Shown here piece after piece: positions 17,935 to 26,008 of a DNA stretch of 64,000 nucleotides. Both the position numbers and the translations under genes were made by a program. This stretch comes from an uncultured Ruminococcus sp. (GTDB taxonomy: Bacteria; Bacillota; Clostridia; Oscillospirales; Acutalibacteraceae). The notes under the pieces were generated by a model. The model worked only from the letters and a program-made list of their open reading frames with translations. It had not been told where the DNA came from and ran no database searches. Numbering within the stretch: the stretch's first letter is position 1; each line of letters begins with the position of its first letter. The DNA lies in contig CACYTI010000009.1 in the NCBI GenBank assembly GCA_902777275.1, positions 43,526 to 107,525 on the forward strand. Direction: 5' to 3'.

Positions 17935-18140
17935 ACATCGAAAAAACCGCATAGCCAAGCCGTTTTTTAATTGAAGTGTATGTTATGTATATAAAGTATA
18001 TATGTAGTGTAGTAAAATAAGAAAAAAGTAAATATTTATTATACTGTTTTTTATTTTTTTATTTTTATACAGGAGGTATATAACAAACAACGTACATCAA
18101 CTGTCACAACATCGAAAAACCGCATAGATAAGCCGTTTTT
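17935..18140. repeat. Pair of ~33-bp imperfect direct repeats in a noncoding gap
   Basis: Two near-identical copies at 17935-17969 and 18109-18140 share ACATCGAAAAA-CCGCATAG and AAGCCGTTTTT. Each is flanked by A and T runs and can form a weak stem-loop. The 727-bp gap between spoIIR and dapB holds these, an AT-rich middle, and the palindromic element from about 18285. I see no convincing coding sequence. Confidence 0.5.
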
Positions 18141-18284
18141 CGTATGACAATTCTCATTCTTCAATATACATAACCTACAGCAGCTTGAAGCTGCACCCGA
18201 TCCGCGCTGCTCACCGTTGATTTATTTATGAGTTTTGCGCCCGCGTTTTATGCAGACTAATATATTCGTATTCCCGGTGATTGT

Positions 18285-18480
18285 AGGGGCGAACCCGTGT
18301 GTTCGCCCTCGCACCGACGTTTTTTTCCCGTCCGATTGTTGATAGAAACACAAACTTTTTGTTCAGCGCTCTCGGGCGCACACGCGGAAATTCCCCTAAC
18401 AGGGGAAATGTCGCGTCAGCGACAAAAGGGTTGCCGTTTTCGCAGAAAAGCGCCCCTACGATGTGAAGGATAACATCATT
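18285..18480. repeat. Mosaic intergenic palindromic repeat, copy A
   Basis: Noncoding stretch built of modules that recur elsewhere in the window: a GTAGGGGCGAACC hairpin (18282-18310), a module reading GCACCGACGTTTTTTTCCCG with TCCGATTGTTGATAGAAAC (about 18311-18350) that is the reverse complement of copies at 25687 and 61796, and GTCGCGTCAGCGACAAAAGG with GTTGCCG (from about 18411). It shows no frame. Confidence 0.6.
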
Positions 18481-18535
18481 TTATCCAAAGGCGCACAACG
18501 CAGCCTCCAAACAAATCGATTTCCAAACTCCACTA

Positions 18536-19303
18536 TTAACTAAACTTCTCAGCCAGCAAATCGCTCATGCAGTACATTCCCGCAGGCTGCTTTGCGAGGA
18601 ACATTGCGGCGTTCACTGCTCCCGCGGCGAAAACCTCCTTGGACTGCGCCTGATGAGTAATCGTCACAACTTCGTCGTGTCCAGCAAAAATCACCTCATG
18701 CTCGCCGACTATCGTACCGCCTCTTACTGAGTGAATACCGATTTCGTTCTTCGAGCGTCTTTTTCTGACGGCGTGGCGGTCGTACATATACTGGGGCTCC
18801 TGCTCAAGCGTTTCGGATATAGCGTCCGCGATCATCAGCGCGGTTCCGCTGGGCGCGTCCACCTTGAGGTTGTGGTGCTTTTCGACAATCTCAATGTCGA
18901 AGCTTCCGCCGAGCACCCTTGAAGCCTGCTTTGAAAGCTCGATCAAAAGGTTGATCCCAAGCGACATATTTCCCGAAAAGAAAATTGCCACCTTCTCCGA
19001 CGCCTTCTTTATGCTCTCGATCTGCTCCGAGGTATAACCCGTGGTGCAGATAACGCAGGGAATGTTGTTCTTCACCGCGTAGTCGAGCATTCCGTCGAGC
19101 GCGGCGGGATTTGAAAAATCAACTAAAACGTCGGGCTTTTCGCTCTCAACACTTTCAAAATCCTTATAAACGGGAAACTCATTCTTATTCACGCCATACG
19201 CGTCAACGCCGAACAGCGTTTGGCAGGCGTCGTTTTCCTCAGCGGCGCGGGCAACAAATCCGCCCATCTTGCCGTTGCTGCCTACGATTGCAATATTTAC
19301 CAT
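18536..19303 (-). CDS. dapB: 4-hydroxy-tetrahydrodipicolinate reductase (DapB)
   Basis: NAD(P)H-dependent reduction of hydroxy-tetrahydrodipicolinate to tetrahydrodipicolinate, the second dedicated step toward diaminopimelate and lysine. 255 residues. The N-terminal nucleotide site reads VGSNGKMGGF (near residues 7-16) and the catalytic block is EKHHNLKVDAPSGTA, with the His-His pair and the Lys. AAGGGGAAG precedes the ATG. It is last in asd-dapA-dapB, separated from dapA by about 96 bp containing two hairpins. Confidence 0.96.
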   Translation of the reverse strand: MVNIAIVGSNGKMGGFVARAAEENDACQTLFGVDAYGVNKNEFPVYKDFESVESEKPDVLVDFSNPAALDGMLDYAVKNNIPCVICTTGYTSEQIESIKKASEKVAIFFSGNMSLGINLLIELSKQASRVLGGSFDIEIVEKHHNLKVDAPSGTALMIADAISETLEQEPQYMYDRHAVRKRRSKNEIGIHSVRGGTIVGEHEVIFAGHDEVVTITHQAQSKEVFAAGAVNAAMFLAKQPAGMYCMSDLLAEKFS

Positions 19304-19321
19304 TTTATCTTCCCCTTTTAA

Positions 19322-19386
19322 CGATTAACTTCGTTAATCATTTTTGTTTAAAATCAATACAATTCAGGGCGGGCAAAGCCCGCCCT
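19322..19386 (-). other. Two intercistronic hairpins between dapA and dapB
   Basis: A GC-rich 9-bp stem AGGGCGGGC/GCCCGCCCT (19366-19374 with 19378-19386, loop of 3) lies just after dapA, and a 7-bp stem GATTAAC/GTTAATC (19323-19329 with 19333-19339) just before the dapB ribosome-binding site. Neither has a strong U-tract on the minus strand. They more likely affect RNA stability or partial attenuation than full termination. Confidence 0.5.
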
Positions 19387-19399
19387 TTAAATGCTTTAT

Positions 19400-20302
19400 T
19401 TACTTCTTGTACTTGTCAAGCAAATCGTACTTAGCCAGACAATCCTTGAGATTGTGGTAGTTTGCTAAATTCATCGGAACAAGCGGCATTCTGCACTCGC
19501 CCGCCTCAAAGCCGAACAGGTTCATGGCTGTCTTGACGGGAATCGGATTTACATCGCAGAACAACATATTCATCAGCTCAATGTAGTGGAAGTGAAGCTT
19601 CTGAGCCTCGGCAAAATCGTTGTCAAGGCAATACTGACAAATATTGTGCATCTCAACGGGGCAGATGTTCGCGAACACCGAAATAACGCCCAAAGCGCCG
19701 AGCGACATGAACGGAACCGTCTGGTCGTCGTTGCCCGAATAGATATCAAGGTTGTCGCCGCAGAGCGAACGGATAAGCGCGACCTGAGAGATATCGCCGC
19801 TGGCTTCCTTTGCCGCCGCAATGTTGGGGTGCTTGCAAAGCTCGGCGTAGGTCTTGGGCTTGATGTTGCAGCCCGTGCGCGACGGAACATTGTAAAGAAT
19901 GATCGGAATGTCAACCGCGTCGGCGATCATGTTGAAGTGCTTGATCAAGCCTGCCTGAGATGTCTTGTTGTAATAGGGAGTGACGGTGAGAAGCGCGTCT
20001 GCACCGTACTTCTGCGCTTCCTTGGACAGCATGACCGCAAAGGCAGTGTCGTTGCTGCCCGTGCCCGCGATAACGGGTATCCTGCCGTTGACCTTATTGG
20101 CTACAAAGTCGAGAACCTCGCAGTGCTCCTTCTCGCTGAGAGTAGCCGCCTCGCCCGTGGTGCCGCAGGCAATAATAGCGTCTGTCTTGTTCTGAATATG
20201 AAACTCCAGCAAATCAGCAAGAACCGGATAGTTGACAGAACCGTCTGAATTCATGGGAGTGACCAGCGCCACGCCCGAACCGGTGAAAATGTGGTTAGCC
20301 AT
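19400..20302 (-). CDS. dapA: 4-hydroxy-tetrahydrodipicolinate synthase (DapA)
   Basis: Condenses pyruvate with aspartate semialdehyde. 300 residues from the ATG at 20302, which has GGAGG 8 bases upstream; the longer open frame to 20410 runs into asd and lacks a site. The TIM-barrel family blocks are present: CGTTGEAATL, the Tyr of ILYNVPSRTG, and the Schiff-base Lys in AAKEASGD. It follows asd by 20 bp. Confidence 0.96.
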   Translation of the reverse strand: MANHIFTGSGVALVTPMNSDGSVNYPVLADLLEFHIQNKTDAIIACGTTGEAATLSEKEHCEVLDFVANKVNGRIPVIAGTGSNDTAFAVMLSKEAQKYGADALLTVTPYYNKTSQAGLIKHFNMIADAVDIPIILYNVPSRTGCNIKPKTYAELCKHPNIAAAKEASGDISQVALIRSLCGDNLDIYSGNDDQTVPFMSLGALGVISVFANICPVEMHNICQYCLDNDFAEAQKLHFHYIELMNMLFCDVNPIPVKTAMNLFGFEAGECRMPLVPMNLANYHNLKDCLAKYDLLDKYKK

Positions 20303-20322
20303 AATACGCCTCCGTAAAAATT

Positions 20323-21408
20323 TTAGTCCATATAGCCTTCTGCGCAAAGCAGCTCGGCGAGCAATACGGCGCCGCCTGCCGCGCCTCTGAGTGTGTTGTG
20401 GGACATACACACGAATTTATAATCGTACTGGGTATCCTCTCTGAGTCTGCCGACGGAGACCGCCATGCCGTTTTCGAGATTTCTCTCGGACTTGATCTGC
20501 GGACGGTCGGGCTCGGTAAAGTAGTGGAGGAATTGCTTGGGCGCGCTCGGAAGCTCAAGCTCCTGCGCTCTGCCCTTATAGTTCTCCCACACCGAAATGA
20601 TTTCCTCAACAGAGGGCTTTTTCACGCCGTCCTTGAACGACATGAACACCGCCGCTGTGTGACCGTCGGAAACGGGAACGCGCAAGCACTGAGAAGTGAT
20701 AGCTATCTCATCGGTGAGAACGATCTCGCCGTCCTGAATGCTTCCCCAGATCTTAAGCGGCTCTTTTTCGGATTTCTCCTCCTCGCCGCCGATATACGGA
20801 ATGAGGTTGTCAACCATTTCGGGCCATGTTTTAAAGGTTTTGCCCGCTCCGGAAATAGCCTGATAAGTGCAGGCGAGAACCTTGTTCACACCTAACTCTC
20901 TGAGCGGGTTGATAGCGGGAACATAGCTCTGCAAAGAACAGTTTGACTTAACAGCTACAAAGCCGCGCTTGGTGCCGAGACGCTTTCTCTGAGCCTCGAT
21001 GATCTTGATGTGATCCGCGTTGATCTCCGGGATAACCATTGGAACATCGGGAGTGAAACGGTGAGCCGAGTTATTGGAAACGATGGGGCACTCGGCTTTG
21101 GCGTATTTTTCCTCAAGGTCGCGGATCTCGTCTTTTTTCATATTGACCGCGCAGAAGCAAAAATCTACCTTAGAGGCGACCTCATCCACGTTTTCCGCGT
21201 CTATAATGACCATGTCCTTATATTTATCGGGCAGGGGTTTAGCCATGTGCCATCTGCCGTCAACAACGTCGCCGTATTTTTTGCCGGCGCTTCTGGCGCT
21301 GGCGGCAAGCGCTGTCACCTCGAACCACGGATGATTCTCAAGCAAAAGCGCAAAACGCTGTCCTACCATGCCGGTAGCTCCGATGATTCCTACATTATAC
21401 TTTCTCAC
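20323..21408 (-). CDS. asd: Aspartate-semialdehyde dehydrogenase (Asd)
   Basis: Reduces aspartyl phosphate to the semialdehyde at the branch to lysine/DAP and threonine/methionine. The start is GTG at 21408, with GGAGG 7 bases upstream, giving 361 residues beginning MRKYNVGIIGATGMVGQRF; a TTG ten codons upstream has no site. The catalytic Cys is in VKSNCSLQSY. The VSNNSAHR block and the length match the archaeal/fungal-like ASADH class (TIGR00978 type) rather than the common Gram-negative class. First gene of asd-dapA-dapB; no aspartokinase is in view. Confidence 0.93.
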   Translation of the reverse strand: MRKYNVGIIGATGMVGQRFALLLENHPWFEVTALAASARSAGKKYGDVVDGRWHMAKPLPDKYKDMVIIDAENVDEVASKVDFCFCAVNMKKDEIRDLEEKYAKAECPIVSNNSAHRFTPDVPMVIPEINADHIKIIEAQRKRLGTKRGFVAVKSNCSLQSYVPAINPLRELGVNKVLACTYQAISGAGKTFKTWPEMVDNLIPYIGGEEEKSEKEPLKIWGSIQDGEIVLTDEIAITSQCLRVPVSDGHTAAVFMSFKDGVKKPSVEEIISVWENYKGRAQELELPSAPKQFLHYFTEPDRPQIKSERNLENGMAVSVGRLREDTQYDYKFVCMSHNTLRGAAGGAVLLAELLCAEGYMD

Positions 21409-21436
21409 TGTGATTCCTCCGATTGAAACAAATTTC

Positions 21437-21499
21437 AAAAAACGGTTGCCTTATTTTGAAAAATATACTATTATAGAAAGGCGCGAACGCGCGCAACCG
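21437..21499 (-). promoter_or_regulatory. Terminator-like structured leader before asd (possible attenuator)
   Basis: On the minus strand the roughly 120-nt leader contains CGGTTGC (21499-21493) that pairs with GCAACCG (21449-21443), followed at once by TTTTTT (21442-21437), as in an intrinsic terminator. A small GCGCG-TT-CGCGC hairpin (21492-21481) is nested inside. It is too short for the known lysine riboswitch and I see no T-box core. The structure is seen; attenuation of the lysine operon is inferred. Confidence 0.5.
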
Positions 21500-21536
21500 C
21501 AAAATACAGGATTATTTCCAAATTACCTTACTATAT

Positions 21537-21565
21537 AATATATCATTTTAAGTGTTTATTGTCAA
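21537..21565 (-). promoter_or_regulatory. SigA promoter for asd-dapA-dapB
   Basis: TTGACA (21565-21560), a 17-base spacer, TATATT (21542-21537) on the minus strand, about 130 bases before the asd GTG. It lies just upstream of the divergent queA. Confidence 0.8.
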
Positions 21566-21615
21566 TTATTTTGCAGGCTGAATTTAATCATTATTCATTC
21601 AGGAAGGTTTTTGTT

Positions 21616-22641
21616 ATGAAAACGAGCGATTTTTATTACGAACTGCCAAAGGAGCTGATTGCCCAGACTCCCGTTGAGCCGCGCGACAGCTCGCGTTTGC
21701 TTGTTCTTGACAGAAAAAGCGGAGAAATCAGTCACCGCCGTTTCAGCGACATAATCGAATATTTGCAGGAAGGCGACCTCATAGTTGCGAACGACTCGCG
21801 CGTTCTGCCCGCGAGGATATACGGAGTAAAGAATGGAACGGGTGCGAGGGTCGAATTCCTCCTGCTCAGGCAAATAACGGGTAATCGCTGGGAAACTCTC
21901 TGCAAGCCCGGCAAAAAGGCGCGCGAGGGAGCAAAATTCTCGTTCGGAGACGGCATACTCACCGCTGAGGTAACAGAGGTTAAGGATGACGGGAACCGCA
22001 TTGTTGATTTCAACTGCGACGAAAACTTTTTCGCGGCGCTTGACAAAATCGGTCAGATGCCTCTTCCCCCTTACATCACCGAGGAGCTGAAGGACAAGGA
22101 GCGCTATCAAACGGTATACAGCAACGAGATAGGCTCGGCGGCGGCTCCCACTGCGGGACTGCACTTCACCGAGGAGCTTATGGAAAGGATCCGGGCGAAG
22201 GGCGTTAAAATTGCCTACGTCACCCTGCACGTCGGACTCGGCACCTTCCGCCCCGTTAAGGTAGACGACGTGACAAAGCACAAAATGCACAGCGAGCACT
22301 ACGAGATACCCGAAGAGACAGCGCGGCTGATAAACGAAACGAAGCGAAACGGCGGAAGGGTAATTGCGATAGGCACAACCTCCTGCCGCACGCTCGAGAG
22401 CGTAGCCACGCAGTACGGAGAGATAAAGCCGTGCGACGGTTTCACGGATATCTTCATATATCCCGGCTACGAGTTCAAGGTGCTCGACGGACTTGTAACG
22501 AATTTCCACCTGCCCGAAAGCACGCTCATTATGCTGGTTTCCGCCTTCGCGGGATATGAGAACATTATGAACGCCTATCAAATTGCCGTAAAAGAAAAAT
22601 ACAGATTTTTCAGCTTTGGGGACGCGATGGTTATTCTATAA
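21616..22641 (+). CDS. queA: S-adenosylmethionine:tRNA ribosyltransferase-isomerase (QueA)
   Basis: Adds the epoxycyclopentane unit to preQ1-modified tRNA on the way to queuosine. 341 residues from the ATG at 21616 (AGGAAGG 8 bases upstream). Family blocks seen: [19 protein letters not shown] at the N-terminus, [13 protein letters not shown] in the middle and [16 protein letters not shown] near the C-terminus. tgt, the base-exchange enzyme of the same pathway, lies 0.7 kb downstream, and a toxin-antitoxin pair sits between them. Confidence 0.95.
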   Translation: MKTSDFYYELPKELIAQTPVEPRDSSRLLVLDRKSGEISHRRFSDIIEYLQEGDLIVANDSRVLPARIYGVKNGTGARVEFLLLRQITGNRWETLCKPGKKAREGAKFSFGDGILTAEVTEVKDDGNRIVDFNCDENFFAALDKIGQMPLPPYITEELKDKERYQTVYSNEIGSAAAPTAGLHFTEELMERIRAKGVKIAYVTLHVGLGTFRPVKVDDVTKHKMHSEHYEIPEETARLINETKRNGGRVIAIGTTSCRTLESVATQYGEIKPCDGFTDIFIYPGYEFKVLDGLVTNFHLPESTLIMLVSAFAGYENIMNAYQIAVKEKYRFFSFGDAMVIL

Positions 22642-22668
22642 TTTGTATATTATTTTAATATGATATTA

Positions 22669-22697
22669 TTGACAATTCTGATTGTAAAGCATATAAT
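22669..22697 (+). promoter_or_regulatory. Consensus promoter and possible operator for the toxin-antitoxin pair
   Basis: TTGACA (22669-22674), a 17-base spacer, TATAAT (22692-22697): a perfect match to both boxes. An inverted repeat ACAAT-TCTG-ATTGT (22672-22685) overlaps the -35 box and is a candidate site for autorepression by the antitoxin, as known for RelB/DinJ systems. Confidence 0.8.
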
Positions 22698-22719
22698 ATA
22701 GACGAAAGGTGGTATAACT

Positions 22720-22992
22720 ATGGCTCAGACAAATGTAAATATAAGAATGGACGAAAGCACCAAAAAGGCGTTTGACGCATTTTGCAATGAAATCGGCTTA
22801 TCCGTAAGCTCGGTTTTTAATATGTTCGCAAAAACGGTCGTGAGGGAGCAGCGTATTCCTTTTGAGATATCAGCAGAGATTCCGAACAAAAAAACAAGAA
22901 AAGCAATCGAGAATGCCAGAAACGGCGTTGAACTCAGTAGAGAATTCCATTCTGTATCGGAATTGATGGAGGATTTGAATGCTGACGATTAG
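22720..22992 (+). CDS. RelB/DinJ-family antitoxin
   Basis: 90-residue antitoxin. The N-terminal ribbon-helix-helix reads NVNIRMDESTKKAFDAFC then GLSVSSVFNMFAKTVV, the usual DinJ/RelB DNA-binding and dimer unit. The C-terminal half, with EFHSVSELMEDLNAD, is the flexible toxin-binding arm. GGTGG precedes the ATG. Its last 14 bases overlap the toxin gene, so the two are translationally coupled. Base composition is more AT-rich than queA and tgt, fitting acquisition by transfer. Confidence 0.93.
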   Translation: MAQTNVNIRMDESTKKAFDAFCNEIGLSVSSVFNMFAKTVVREQRIPFEISAEIPNKKTRKAIENARNGVELSREFHSVSELMEDLNADD

Positions 22993-23251
22993 ATACGAAA
23001 CCAATTTCAAAAAGGATTATAAGCGGATCAAAAAGCGTGGATATAATATCAAACTTTTTGAAGCTGTGGTAGAAATGCTTGCCGAGCAAAAAACTTTACC
23101 TCAAAAATACAAAGACCATTCTTTATCAGGCGATTACTCCGATTGCCGAGAATGTCATATTACTCCCGACTGGCTTTTGATTTACAGAATTAACGATAAT
23201 GAGTTGATTCTGACATTGACAAGAACCGGCACCCACAGCGATTTATTCTGA
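22979..23251 (+). CDS. YafQ/RelE-family mRNA interferase toxin
   Basis: 90-residue ribosome-dependent endoribonuclease of the type II YafQ group. It starts inside the antitoxin gene. The family markers are an N-terminal FKKDYKRIKKRG stretch, HSLSGDYSDCRECHITPDWL in the core, a Tyr/Arg pair in LIYRIND, and the closing RTGTHSDLF with the conserved His. Full length with no frameshift, so it looks active. Expected to be neutralised by the adjacent DinJ-like protein. Confidence 0.93.
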   Translation: MLTIRYETNFKKDYKRIKKRGYNIKLFEAVVEMLAEQKTLPQKYKDHSLSGDYSDCRECHITPDWLLIYRINDNELILTLTRTGTHSDLF

Positions 23252-23336
23252 ATAACGGCGGCGTATTGCTTTGCGCCGCTGTTTTTCCGCAATTATCAGT
23301 TCGTATTTAATCATATTTTAATTCTTTGGAGGAATT

Positions 23337-24467
23337 ATGTTTAAGCTTATAAAAACCGAAAACAAAGCGCGGCGCGGCGAATTCGACACACCCCACGGTG
23401 TAATTCAGACTCCCGCTTTTATGAACGTCGCCACCTGCGGCGCGATAAAGGGCGCTGTGTCCGCTGCCGACCTGAAAAACATAAAATGTCAGGTTCAGCT
23501 TTGCAACACCTATCACCTTCATCTGCGCCCGGGCGACGGCGCGATAAAGGATCTGGGCGGTCTGCACAGGTTCACCCGCTGGGACGGTCCGATCCTGACC
23601 GACAGCGGCGGATTTCAGGTGTTCTCGCTCGCAAAGCTGCGCAATATAAAAGAAGAGGGCGTGACCTTCAACTCACATATCGACGGCAGAAAAATCTTCA
23701 TGGGTCCCGAGGAGAGCATGACTATCCAGTCAAACCTCGGCTCGACGATAGCAATGGCGTTCGACGAGTGCGTCGAGAACCCTTCACCCTACGGCTACAC
23801 AAAGGACAGCGTGGCGCGAACCACACGCTGGCTTAAACGCTGTATCGCAAAAATGGCGGAGCTTAATTCTCTTGAAGGAACGATCAACCGCCGTCAAATG
23901 CTATTCGGCATAAATCAGGGCGGAACCTACCACGATCTTCGCGTTTCGCATATGCAGGAGATCGCCGAACTGAACCTTGACGGCTACGCGATAGGCGGAT
24001 TGGCGGTCGGCGAGCCCACCGAAGTCATGTACGAGGTCATCGAGGTCGTGGAGCCGCACGCACCGTCCGATAAAATCCGCTACTTGATGGGCGTGGGAAC
24101 TCCCGTCAACATACTCGAATCCGTTCACCGTGGAATAGATCTTTTCGACTGTGTAATGCCCAGCCGCAACGCACGTCACGGGCAGCTTTTCACATGGGAG
24201 GGAATACGCAACATAAACAACGCCAAATACGCGCTCGACTCCTCACCCATCGACGAACACTGCAATTGCCCTGTCTGCCGCAGCTACTCGCGCGCATATA
24301 TCCGCCACCTTATCAAGAGCGGTGAAATGCTCGGAATGAGGCTGTCGGTGCTGCACAACCTGTATTTCTACAACAACCTCATGGAAATTATCCGTCAAAA
24401 GCTTGATGAGGGCTGTTTTGAGGAGTTCTATATGGAACAACGTGATATTTTAGGCAAACGCATTTGA
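23337..24467 (+). CDS. tgt: Queuine/preQ1 tRNA-guanine transglycosylase (Tgt)
   Basis: Exchanges guanine-34 of GUN-anticodon tRNAs for preQ1. 376 residues; GGAGG 6 bases before the ATG. The substrate-binding Asp is in LTDSGGFQVFS, the nucleophile Asp lies in the DLFDCVMPSRNARHG block, and the zinc site reads CNCPVC followed by a His in AYIRHL. It probably once directly followed queA; the toxin-antitoxin insertion now separates them. I see no strong terminator before yajC, which has its own promoter. Confidence 0.96.
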   Translation: MFKLIKTENKARRGEFDTPHGVIQTPAFMNVATCGAIKGAVSAADLKNIKCQVQLCNTYHLHLRPGDGAIKDLGGLHRFTRWDGPILTDSGGFQVFSLAKLRNIKEEGVTFNSHIDGRKIFMGPEESMTIQSNLGSTIAMAFDECVENPSPYGYTKDSVARTTRWLKRCIAKMAELNSLEGTINRRQMLFGINQGGTYHDLRVSHMQEIAELNLDGYAIGGLAVGEPTEVMYEVIEVVEPHAPSDKIRYLMGVGTPVNILESVHRGIDLFDCVMPSRNARHGQLFTWEGIRNINNAKYALDSSPIDEHCNCPVCRSYSRAYIRHLIKSGEMLGMRLSVLHNLYFYNNLMEIIRQKLDEGCFEEFYMEQRDILGKRI

Positions 24468-24530
24468 ACTTTTTGTGTAATATTTGACAAGCCGTTAATA
24501 AAACTAATCGGTTTTTGTATAAAAAAACAC

Positions 24531-24559
24531 TTGAAACCTTGCGCCAAAACTGCTATAAT
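24531..24559 (+). promoter_or_regulatory. SigA promoter for yajC
   Basis: TTGAAA (24531-24536), a 17-base spacer, TATAAT (24554-24559), 57 bases before the yajC ATG. Confidence 0.75.
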
Positions 24560-24615
24560 ACAAAATGTTGTGTTATAAACAATGAATGAATACAATAGAC
24601 ATTAGGAGGAAAATT

Positions 24616-24984
24616 ATGAACGGCGGAATGATAGGAATGATCGCGATTTACGCGGTTATCATCGGTTTGGTTTACCTGTTCCTGCTCAGACCAAATTCAA
24701 AGAAGAAAAAACAGGAAGCTGAGATGCGCAATAACCTTGAAATCGGCGACGAAATCACAACGATCGGCGGAATCGTCGGCAGAGTTGTCGCGATCAAGGA
24801 CGAAGAGGACGCGCTTATTATCGAAACAGGCTCCGACAGAGTTAAGATGAAGTTTAAAAAGTGGTGTATTTCTTCCGTTGACACCGTAAAGGAAACAACA
24901 CCGGTACCCGAGAAAAAGAGCTTATTCAGCGGCTTTGGCAAGAAGAAAAACTCAGCGGAAGCAAAAGAAGAAAAAAACGCATAA
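24616..24984 (+). CDS. yajC: Preprotein translocase accessory subunit YajC
   Basis: Small Sec-associated membrane protein, 122 residues from the ATG at 24616 (AGGAGG 7 bases upstream); a longer frame from 24586 lacks a site. One N-terminal helix ending in YLFLLRPNSKKKKQ, then the family core NNLEIGDEITTIGGIVGRVV. The Lys-rich tail after residue 95 is ordinary for Gram-positive YajC. The queA-tgt-yajC order is common across bacteria. Confidence 0.94.
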   Translation: MNGGMIGMIAIYAVIIGLVYLFLLRPNSKKKKQEAEMRNNLEIGDEITTIGGIVGRVVAIKDEEDALIIETGSDRVKMKFKKWCISSVDTVKETTPVPEKKSLFSGFGKKKNSAEAKEEKNA

Positions 24985-24993
24985 TAACACATT

Positions 24994-25036
24994 CCCCCGA
25001 ATATACTGCGGTAAAGTATTATTCGGGGGATTTTTT
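24994..25036 (+). terminator. yajC terminator hairpin fused to the next gene's ribosome-binding site
   Basis: Long stem 24994-25007 with 25015-25029 (CCCCCGAATATACT on the left, one bulged T on the right) followed by A and TTTTTT. This is a typical terminator, but the GGGGG of its 3' arm is also the only purine-rich site 6 bases before the ATG at 25037, and the U-tract runs straight into that ATG. If the RNA reads through, the stem would hide the site. Confidence 0.75.
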
Positions 25037-25423
25037 ATGTATGACAAAAAGCGGTTAGTCAAGTCGGTGGTAACGGGGCTGCTGTGCGGAATATTTACAA
25101 GCGTTGCGCTGATGTGCATATTCGCGGCGGTGATGACCAAGGGTGGGCTGCTTCCCGCCGATATATTGGATTACATCATGGCGGGATGTTTAGGCGCGGG
25201 CGCGCTGACGGGAGGCTTCATCTCGGCTAAAATCAACAGGGGAGCTGGTCTTATAGCGGGAGCGGCGGCGGGAACGGCAATGTTAGCGGCACTGACGCTG
25301 ACCTCGGCAATCAAAGGAGAAGCGGATTTTTCGTCGCTGTTTTTTATAAAGCTTGCCGCTGCGGTTTTGGGAGGCTCACTCGGCGGAGCGTTGGCGGTCA
25401 GAGAGAAAAAGCAGAAAATTTAA
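25037..25423 (+). CDS. TIGR04086/YrzE-type small membrane protein
   Basis: 128 residues from the ATG at 25037, with four hydrophobic helices (about 8-30, 40-60, 66-88, 100-120) and many Gly/Ala. This matches the TIGR04086 membrane family often found just after yajC in Clostridia. No catalytic residues are visible and the function is unknown. A longer frame from 24935 would overlap yajC. Its ribosome-binding site is the 3' arm of the yajC terminator. Confidence 0.8.
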   Translation: MYDKKRLVKSVVTGLLCGIFTSVALMCIFAAVMTKGGLLPADILDYIMAGCLGAGALTGGFISAKINRGAGLIAGAAAGTAMLAALTLTSAIKGEADFSSLFFIKLAAAVLGGSLGGALAVREKKQKI

Positions 25424-25429
25424 TCACGG

Positions 25430-25935
25430 TCGGTCGGCTGAGCCGACGGTCAGTCCGCGCCCGTTGCCACGGGAAGGCAGTCCGCGCTCCAAATGTTTGC
25501 GAGTACGGTCACCATCATACCCGCGTTAAAATTTTAGATGTCATTTCTATTTGTCGCAAAGCGACAAAAGGGTTGCCGACCGGCTACGGGCTCTCCTACA
25601 ATGTCAAGGTAATGTTTACTATCAATCTCACCTTGACTGCCGTAGGGACAGCCCTTGCGGCTGTCCTTGGGCGCTGAACAAAACGTTTTGTTTCCTATCG
25701 ACAAACGGACGGGAAAACAACGTCGGTGCGAAGGAGCCCGCAAGGGGCTCCACTACGTTAAATTTGATATGGAGGTTACCTTGGGCGCGTAGTGACAGGG
25801 CTTGCCCCTGTCAAAACATTTCCTTGAAACGAACATAAAACGCGGGCACAAAACTCATAAATGAAACAAAGGTTGGGATCGCGGATTGGGTCAAGCGTCA
25901 CGCTTGCGCGGACTGATTGTCGGCTCAGCCGACCG
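25430..25935. repeat. Mosaic intergenic palindromic repeat, copy B
   Basis: About 500 noncoding bases between the TIGR04086 gene and DUF951. Modules in order: GTCGGCTGAGCCGAC palindrome (25432-25452) with a partner near 25919-25932; GTCGCAAAGCGACAAAAGGG (25554-25573) then TTGCCGACCGGCTACGG; GTAGGGACAGCCCTTGCGGC with TGTCC (25642-25668); TTTGTTTCCTATCGACAAAC with GGACGGGAAAACAACGTCGG (25687-25727); a GGAGCCCGCAAGGGGCTCC hairpin (25733-25751); a GACAGGGC-TTGCCCCTGTC hairpin (25795-25813). I see no gene. Confidence 0.65.
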
Positions 25936-25937
25936 GG

Positions 25938-25966
25938 TTGATTATTGGTTTGGTTTGTGGTATAAT
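25938..25966 (+). promoter_or_regulatory. SigA promoter for DUF951-prfA-tsaC operon
   Basis: TTGATT (25938-25943), a 17-base spacer, TATAAT (25961-25966), 42 bases before the DUF951 ATG at 26009. Confidence 0.75.
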
Positions 25967-26008
25967 ATATGATGATAAAAAATATCTGTTGGCAAAGGAG
26001 TGAGCCGT

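Noticed and set aside
18285-18480. CRISPR array
   Set aside because: The repeated modules are irregularly spaced, palindromic and shuffled. There are no uniform spacers and no cas genes.
20303-20410. N-terminal extension of dapA
   Set aside because: The extra 36 residues overlap asd and lack a ribosome-binding site, while the ATG at 20302 has a strong one.
21409-21540. Lysine riboswitch or T-box before asd
   Set aside because: The leader is only about 120 nt and lacks the conserved L-box and T-box core sequences; only a terminator-like stem is visible.
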